From an uncultured Gallionellaceae bacterium (GTDB lineage Bacteria; Pseudomonadota; Gammaproteobacteria; Burkholderiales; Sulfuricellaceae), in contig CALMWM010000096.1 in the NCBI GenBank assembly GCA_937873435.1, forward strand, positions 1 to 5,656: a stretch of DNA of 5,656 nt, read 5' to 3'. Shown here one piece after another: positions 1 to 5,656 of the stretch. A program made the position numbers and the translations under genes. How positions within the stretch are numbered: the first letter of the stretch is position 1; every line of letters begins with the position of its first letter. A model generated the notes under the pieces. That model was not told where the DNA came from. It made no database searches and saw only the letters and a program-made list of their open reading frames with translations.

Positions 1-34
1 CTCGGGTATCTCCCCGACATTTCTGGCGGCTATC

Positions 35-2287
35 GTGCTAACCGCGACCTGCCTGATTATCGTCGTGACCATCGTCGCCACCTATGTCAATAAACCCAAC
101 GTGTTTTCGTTGAGACGATCCTACAAATTGATCGGGTTGTTGATCCTCGGCTGGGGAGTCCTCGCCTGGTTGAGTGCGGGTTATTACTACGGTCGCCTCG
201 CCGGCAACCTGTACCAGCGGGAAGTGCAACTTGCCGCGCAGCAGGCGGAGCAGCTTGCCGCCAATATCGACGAAAGTTTGCAATTGCTCAAGGGTATTCC
301 ATTGGTGATTTCGCACGACGAGGAGACTCTTCGAGTGCTGCGCAGTTTTGGCGCCAAGGCGGCGCCTTCCGTTCTGGCCTACGAGGTGCGCAAGCAGCAC
401 TGGACTCAGGACAAGGCGCTCGCTGCATTGAACCTTTCGCTGAACCTTGTTGCAAACAATCTCAGGGCGGATGCGGTCTGGATCGTTGATGCGGCGGGGG
501 ATTGCATTTCAGCCAGCAACGCCGGTCAGCCCGAGAGCTTCGTCGGCTCAAACTACGCCGACCGTGACTATTTCCGCCAAGCACGCGCCGGGCAACGCGG
601 TCACCAGTACGCCGTGGGCCGAACCAGCAAGATCCCGGGCCTGTATTACTCTTCCCCGGTTATTGAGAAAGGAAGTTTTCTCGGCGCCGTGGTGGTCAAG
701 CGGAACGTCACGGAATTTTCCCATTGGACGGGCCAGGCTAATGCATTCCTCGCAGACATCAATGGTGTGATCGTGCTGGCGCCGGACAAGCGGTTCGAAT
801 TCCACTCCCTGCCCAATGCCGCCGTGGCAAATTTGTCTGCGGAAAAAAAGCGCCGGCAGTACAAGCAAGACTCCATCGCGCCGTTGGAGATCATTCCCTG
901 GGAGGGCGAACGGTTTCCTTCCGCAGTGCGGATCGGCGGCGGTAGTCTGCCGGTAGTGCTGGGTGCCAAGAGCTTGCCCGAGGATGCCATTACCGTCCAT
1001 GTGTCCCGCCCACTCGGCGATTTGGTACGTCTCGACAGCGAAAGAGTGTGGCTTTTCGTGCTGCTTGCCGCCGCCGGCAGCATGCTGATCGTCGCAGCTT
1101 CGGCAGTAGTGCTGTATTTGCGCGAATCGCAGAAAACCGCAGCCGACCTGCGTATCGCCGCTACCGCTTTCGAGTCGCAGGAAGGCATGGTGATTACCGA
1201 TGCAGATAACGTAATTTTGCGGGTTAACCGTGCTTTCACCGACATCACCGGTTATAGCGCCGAAGAAGCCGTGGGGCAAACGCCGCACTTGCTTTATTCC
1301 GGACACCACGATGCAGCCTTTTACGCGGCAATGTGGGAGAGCGTTCGGCATACCGGCACTTGGCAGGGGGAAATCTGGAACCGCCGCAAGAACGGCGAGG
1401 TTTATCCAGAATGGCTCACTATCACTGCGGTAAGGGGAAATGGCGGAGAAACCACCCACTACGTCGGTACGCTCTTCGACATTACTTTGCGCAAGCGGGC
1501 CGAGGAAACCCTCAAGCAATTGAACGAAACCCTGGAACAGCGCGTCCAGGAAGAAGTCGCCAAGAACCGCGAAAAGGATCACCTGCTGATCCAGCAATCG
1601 CGCCTGGCGGCCATGGGCGAGATGATCCACAACATCGCCCATCAGTGGCGCCAACCCATCAACGCGCTGAATATATTGCTGGCCAATATCAAGGATGCGC
1701 ACGAATACAACGAGCTGGACAAGGAATACCTCGACAATGCGGTGGCGACAGGTCAGCAGGTGATCCAGGGAATGTCCACCACCATCGACGATTTCCGCAA
1801 CTTCTTCCGCCCCGGACGTAAAAATGCGCCATTCGCTCTCGGCGAGAGTCTGGATAGCGCGGTCGCCATGGTCGAGGCCGCCTTCAAGAGCAATCACATC
1901 GCGCTGTCCGTCCTTCCCGCCGCAAACGTGATGGTCTATGGCAGCGCCAACGAATTTTCCCAGGTCTTGGTAAACCTCCTCGGCAATGCCAAGGAGGCGA
2001 TCATGGAGAACCATGTCCGCGACGGAAAAATCGAAATTGCCAGCGGAGAGAAGGACGGACGGGCATGGTTAAGCATCCGGGATAATGGCGGCGGCATTCC
2101 CGAAGAGATCCAGGGCAAGGTTTTCGATCCTTATTTCACCACCAAGGGCGCCCAGGGTAGCGGCATCGGTCTGTACATGTCGAAAATGATCTTGGACAAC
2201 ATGGGGGGCGGCATCGCCATCCGCAACGTTGATGGGGGGGCGGAAGTTCAGCTCGATTTGCCGCTAGGCAAATCCTCCATTGAATAA
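35..2287 (+). CDS. Membrane sensor histidine kinase: dCache - PAS - HWRQP-type kinase core (possibly 5' partial)
   Basis: Inner-membrane sensor kinase that should autophosphorylate on histidine in response to a periplasmic ligand and pass the phosphate to an unidentified regulator. Numbering from GTG 35: hydrophobic stretch 1-17; membrane helix about 31-50, preceded by RRSYK; periplasmic double-Cache domain about 55-335; membrane helix 338-362; PAS about 370-488; coiled coil about 486-522; H-box with IAHQWRQP (phospho-acceptor H536); N-box N647/N651; G1 DNGGGIP (D683); F-box FDPYFTTK (697-704); G2 GSGIGL (708-713). All ATP-binding motifs are intact. The Cache region carries YADRDYF and a TSKIPGLYYSSPV stretch, resembling DctB-type organic-acid sensors; the ligand itself is inferred. 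There is no C-terminal receiver. The gene ends with tandem TAA stops, convergent with the minus-strand operon. The start is uncertain: the frame is open to base 2, GTG 35 has only a weak ribosome-binding site, and GTG 101 is an alternative. Kinase identity is secure; start and ligand are not. Confidence 0.9.
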   Translation: MLTATCLIIVVTIVATYVNKPNVFSLRRSYKLIGLLILGWGVLAWLSAGYYYGRLAGNLYQREVQLAAQQAEQLAANIDESLQLLKGIPLVISHDEETLRVLRSFGAKAAPSVLAYEVRKQHWTQDKALAALNLSLNLVANNLRADAVWIVDAAGDCISASNAGQPESFVGSNYADRDYFRQARAGQRGHQYAVGRTSKIPGLYYSSPVIEKGSFLGAVVVKRNVTEFSHWTGQANAFLADINGVIVLAPDKRFEFHSLPNAAVANLSAEKKRRQYKQDSIAPLEIIPWEGERFPSAVRIGGGSLPVVLGAKSLPEDAITVHVSRPLGDLVRLDSERVWLFVLLAAAGSMLIVAASAVVLYLRESQKTAADLRIAATAFESQEGMVITDADNVILRVNRAFTDITGYSAEEAVGQTPHLLYSGHHDAAFYAAMWESVRHTGTWQGEIWNRRKNGEVYPEWLTITAVRGNGGETTHYVGTLFDITLRKRAEETLKQLNETLEQRVQEEVAKNREKDHLLIQQSRLAAMGEMIHNIAHQWRQPINALNILLANIKDAHEYNELDKEYLDNAVATGQQVIQGMSTTIDDFRNFFRPGRKNAPFALGESLDSAVAMVEAAFKSNHIALSVLPAANVMVYGSANEFSQVLVNLLGNAKEAIMENHVRDGKIEIASGEKDGRAWLSIRDNGGGIPEEIQGKVFDPYFTTKGAQGSGIGLYMSKMILDNMGGGIAIRNVDGGAEVQLDLPLGKSSIE

Positions 2288-2317
2288 TAAGTGCGAAGAT
2301 ACAGAGCGTTGCGCCAT

Positions 2318-2345
2318 CCCGCTCAGGCCGGGCTATTCTTCCTTC
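2318..2345. terminator. Weak hairpin in the convergent gap, possible terminator
   Basis: The 45-bp gap between the two convergent stop codons contains CCCG (2318-2321) and CGGG (2329-2332), which can pair around a 7-base loop. A pyrimidine-rich, T-containing stretch follows on the plus strand (2334-2345). Four base pairs is a short stem and there is no clean T-run, so this is only a candidate for ending the plus-strand transcript. Transcription could equally run on into the opposite gene, or stop by Rho. Confidence 0.2.
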
Positions 2346-3442
2346 TCTACATAAAAAGCCCGAATTTCCTTGAATTCATGCGCGACCTTGCCGAACGCTT
2401 CCACCACGCGCGGGTCGAAATGGCGTCCGTTCTCGGCCAGGATGATGTCGCCGGATTTTTCGTGGCTGAATGCTTCCTTGTAGCAGCGTTTCGAGGTGAG
2501 GGCGTCGTACACGTCGGCCAGGGCGATGATGCGTGCCGATAGGGGGATGGCGTCTCCCTTCAGGCGGTGCGGGTAACCGCTGCCGTCCCATTTCTCGTGG
2601 TGGCTTTCGGCGATTTCGATGCCCATGTGGATGAAGGCGTTGCCGGGGTGCTGGGCGTTTACCGCGCGCAGGGTCTCGGCCCCGATCAGTGAATGGATTT
2701 CCATCGCTTTGCGTTCTTCATCGGTCAGGCGTCCGGGTTTCAGCAGGATATGATCGGGTACGCCGACCTTGCCGATGTCGTGCAGCGGACTGGCAGCATA
2801 AAGATTGTCGATGAAACTGGCGTCGATCGCGAGTTGCGGCTCGTCCCTGGCCAGTTTGAGCGCCAGGATTTTGCAAAATTCCCGTACCCGCTCCAGGTGC
2901 TGGCCGGTTTCCGGGTCGCGCGATTCGGCCAGCTTGGACATCGCGAAGATGGTCGCGAGCTGGGTGGAGGTGATTTCCTTGACCTGTTGGCGTATTTGTT
3001 CCTCTAGCAGGTTATTGTGCTCTTCGATGCGCTGGCGGTAGCCTACCTGGAGGTCGTGAAGGCGTTTCTTTTCCAGGCAGGCATTGATGCGCGCCTTGAG
3101 CAATGTGGGGTTGAACGGCTTGGGCAGATAGTCTTCGGCACCCATTTCGATGCAGCGCGCCACGCTATCCATTTCGTTCAATGCGCTGATCATGATGATC
3201 GGGATATGACGCAGTTTTTCGTCCGCCTTAAGGGCGGAAAGTACCTGGAACCCGTCGAGGCGGGGCATCATGATGTCGAGGAGCACCAGGTCGAAACGCT
3301 CGTTCTGGATCTTTTCCAGGGCTTCGTGGCCGTCTTCGGCGAAGGACAGCCGGTATCCGTTATGTTGCAGGCGGCGTTCCAGCAGAGAGCGGTTGACCTC
3401 GATGTCGTCCACGATCAGCAGGGAATAAGAGGATGGGGTCAT
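2333..3442 (-). CDS. Response regulator, REC - coiled coil - HD-GYP cyclic-di-GMP phosphodiesterase (RpfG-like architecture)
   Basis: Cytoplasmic two-component regulator of 369 residues predicted to hydrolyse cyclic-di-GMP when its receiver is phosphorylated. The receiver (about 6-125) has the acidic pair D12/D13, phospho-acceptor D56 in LLDIMMP, S86 and K108. A charged coiled-coil linker (126-160) follows. The HD-GYP domain (about 160-355) is complete: H182, the HD pair H221/D222 in HDIGKVGVPD, H250, HHEKWDGSGYP (281-291), then D310 and D313 in the ALADVYDALTSKR helix and HFDP (341-344). All metal-binding and signature residues seem present, so an active enzyme is expected. ATG 3442 is chosen because GAGGT lies six bases upstream and the receiver starts a few residues later; an upstream in-frame ATG at 3502 would add 20 non-receiver residues inside the previous gene. 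The start overlaps the preceding stop as ATGA, marking it as the last gene of the operon. Its receiver and linker closely match those of the upstream PP2C regulator. Confidence 0.95.
   Translation of the reverse strand: MTPSSYSLLIVDDIEVNRSLLERRLQHNGYRLSFAEDGHEALEKIQNERFDLVLLDIMMPRLDGFQVLSALKADEKLRHIPIIMISALNEMDSVARCIEMGAEDYLPKPFNPTLLKARINACLEKKRLHDLQVGYRQRIEEHNNLLEEQIRQQVKEITSTQLATIFAMSKLAESRDPETGQHLERVREFCKILALKLARDEPQLAIDASFIDNLYAASPLHDIGKVGVPDHILLKPGRLTDEERKAMEIHSLIGAETLRAVNAQHPGNAFIHMGIEIAESHHEKWDGSGYPHRLKGDAIPLSARIIALADVYDALTSKRCYKEAFSHEKSGDIILAENGRHFDPRVVEAFGKVAHEFKEIRAFYVEKEE
3005..3427 (-). repeat. Receiver-linker module, copy 2 (in the HD-GYP regulator)
   Basis: This codes for residues 6-146 of the HD-GYP regulator and aligns without gaps to residues 10-150 of the PP2C regulator. 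I counted about 90 identical residues of 141 by eye. Similarity also shows at DNA level: for example, both copies contain AGGCATTGATGCGCGCC (near 3079 and 4263, plus-strand reading). It ends abruptly after EEHNxLLE, where the output domains diverge. Confidence 0.8.
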
Positions 3443-4618
3443 GGTTGTACCTCGGTAGACATGCAGTGGGTCATCAGCAGCGAAACATCGTCGTGGGCGC
3501 ATTTTCCCCCGAGATGGGCGTGCAGGCGCTTGAGCAGATGGTCGAAACGTTCATTGCCGAGGGCGCCTTCCAGCGCGGCCGCCATGCGCTCGAACCCGAA
3601 GGGGATGCCATGCTCATCCTCGGCTTCGAGCAGGCCGTCGGAAAACATGACTAGCTGCCCATCGCCCTCCCATTGGTAGATCTGGGTGTGGGCGGAAAAA
3701 CCGTCGACGACGATGCCGAACGGAAAAGAGGTGGAAGGGAACGTGCGTTTCACCGTGCCGGCGTTGTCGCAGAAAACCGGGGGCGGAACGCCGCCGTTCC
3801 ATAATTCGACGGTGCGGTTGGTGGCGTCGATGCTGGCGACAACCGCAGCAACGAAGCGATCCGGCGGAGATTGTTGTTTGATGGTGCGATTCATTTCCTC
3901 GACGATGGCAGGGACGGGGAATCCTTTTTCCACCATGCGGTAAAAAATCCGGTTGATCGGCAGCAGGTTCAAGGCCGCCGGCAGGCCGTGCCCGGTGGAA
4001 TCGGCCAGCATGATGAACAGCTTGCCGTGGCCGTTGCGCGCGGCGGCCACCAGATCGCCGCTGACCAGTTCCGAAGCGCTGATCCAGTAGCGCACGTGCT
4101 CGTCGCGCAACCCCGGTGAATGCATCATCTGCGCCATTAGATGGGCGACCAGCTGGTTTTCCTCGCTTTGGCGCCGGGCGTTGAGTTCGAGCAGCGCATT
4201 GTGTTCCTCGATGCGGTCGCGATAGCGCTGCTGCAGGTCGTGGACGTGTTTTTTATGCAAACAGGCATTGATGCGCGCCCTTAGCAGGACGCTGTTGAAA
4301 GGTTTGGGCAGATAATCTTCCGCGCCCAGTTCGATGCAGCGTGCAATGCTTTCGACGTCGTCGAGCGCGGTAATCATGATCACCGGGATGTGGCACAGGC
4401 TTGCTTCCCCTTTCAGGGTCGTCAGAACCTGGTAGCCATCCATCACGGGCATCATGATGTCCAGCAAAATCAGGTCGAAGCTTTGCGCGCGCACCAGTTC
4501 GAGCGCTTCGGCGCCGTCGCACGCCTCGACGACCCGGTGGCCGTCCTTGTTCAGACGGCGCGTCAACAGGGCGCGGTTGACTTCCGCGTCGTCGACCACC
4601 AGCACCGTGGCGGTGGAT

Positions 4619-4638
<20 letters not shown>
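3439..4638 (-). CDS. Response regulator, REC - coiled coil - PP2C/SpoIIE-type serine phosphatase
   Basis: Cytoplasmic regulator of 399 residues, predicted to dephosphorylate a serine/threonine phosphoprotein (typically an anti-sigma-factor antagonist) under receiver control. Receiver about 10-127: D16/D17, phospho-acceptor D60 in LLDIMMP, T90, K112. Coiled-coil linker about 128-170. The PP2C domain (about 175-392) shows SGD (D195), ADSTGHG (D213), NGGVPPP (281-287), FSDGLLEA (D334) and HDDVSLL (D383/D384), so the expected metal-binding aspartates are present. Some motifs are variant: SGDLVAAA replaces the usual GDFYD type, and NGG replaces NAGH. This pattern recalls the Pseudomonas HsbR-type regulators from memory, but those carry a further C-terminal serine-kinase domain, and this protein ends after PP2C. 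GTG 4638 is chosen because a perfect AGGAGG lies six bases upstream. It overlaps the preceding kinase gene by 20 bases and the next gene by 4. The target protein is not in the window. Confidence 0.93.
3449..3453 (-). promoter_or_regulatory. Ribosome-binding site of the HD-GYP regulator, inside the PP2C gene
   Basis: On the minus strand GAGGT lies six bases before ATG 3442, within the last codons of the PP2C regulator (residues TEVQP). With the ATGA stop/start overlap this suggests translational coupling, and it is the main reason for choosing ATG 3442 over ATG 3502. Confidence 0.7.
4189..4611 (-). repeat. Receiver-linker module, copy 1 (in the PP2C regulator)
   Basis: This codes for residues 10-150 of the PP2C regulator and pairs with the copy at 3005-3427 in the same orientation. 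The two are separated by the PP2C output domain. The shared part includes the whole receiver and the start of the coiled coil (HDLQ..YR.RIEEHN.LL). The simplest explanation is a tandem gene or domain duplication. Confidence 0.8.

Positions 4639-5656
<1,018 letters not shown>

Noticed and set aside
548..2014. Long minus-strand open frame (488 codons) opposite the Cache kinase gene
   Set aside because: It is fully antisense to a gene with complete, recognisable kinase and sensor motifs, and its own translation shows no known domain. Long antisense frames are common opposite GC-rich genes.
2288..2332. Small gene, tRNA or strong terminator in the convergent gap
   Set aside because: Only 45 bases are available and the best hairpin has a four-base-pair stem. 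Nothing beyond a weak terminator candidate can be supported.
3443..3502. Upstream ATG at 3502 as start of the HD-GYP regulator
   Set aside because: It would add 20 residues unlike a receiver N-terminus and overlap the PP2C gene by 64 bases. ATG 3442 has a GAGGT site at proper spacing and an ATGA overlap.
3017..3679. Plus-strand open frame (220 codons) across the junction of the two response regulators
   Set aside because: It is antisense to the receiver of the HD-GYP regulator and the end of the PP2C regulator, both well supported; the translation shows no domain.

Overview
The window is a dense bacterial signal-transduction locus with almost no non-coding DNA. The base composition is GC-rich, and the protein types (a DctB-like Cache sensor, an HWRQP-type kinase, HD-GYP and PP2C response regulators) suggest a Gram-negative proteobacterium. 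My best guess is a betaproteobacterium of the Gallionella/Sulfuricella kind, judged from the style of the PAS and kinase sequences. That assignment is inference, because no rRNA or other marker gene is present.

Layout. Positions 1-2287 (+ strand) hold a large membrane sensor histidine kinase: membrane segment(s), a periplasmic double-Cache sensor, another membrane helix, PAS, coiled coil, an H-box of the HQWRQP type and an HATPase domain. Its frame is open to the left edge, so its true start may lie outside. A 45-bp convergent gap (2288-2332) follows, with at most a weak hairpin. From 5656 down to 2333 (- strand) is a tightly packed three-gene operon. It begins with a soluble histidine kinase (4619 to beyond 5656) carrying an N-terminal CBS-like module, cut by the right edge. 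Next is a response regulator with a PP2C/SpoIIE-type serine phosphatase output (3439-4638), then a response regulator with an HD-GYP cyclic-di-GMP phosphodiesterase output (2333-3442). The genes overlap by 20 and 4 bases, and each downstream ribosome-binding site lies inside the preceding gene, so translational coupling is likely.

How the genes may work together. The cytoplasmic kinase has no receiver of its own and is followed by two receivers that are about 64% identical to each other, including the coiled-coil linker. The simplest reading is one kinase feeding two paralogous regulators: one acts on a phosphoprotein partner (anti-sigma-antagonist style), the other degrades cyclic-di-GMP. 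The two regulators look like a tandem duplication followed by a swap of output domain. No anti-sigma factor, STAS-domain protein or diguanylate cyclase lies in the window. The plus-strand Cache kinase has no adjacent regulator here, so its partner is unknown.

I saw no tRNA, rRNA, CRISPR array, insertion sequence or phage gene. The most interesting points are the duplicated receiver-linker module with divergent outputs, the PP2C protein that stops without a kinase domain, the CBS-like module on a histidine kinase, and the unresolved N-termini at both window edges.
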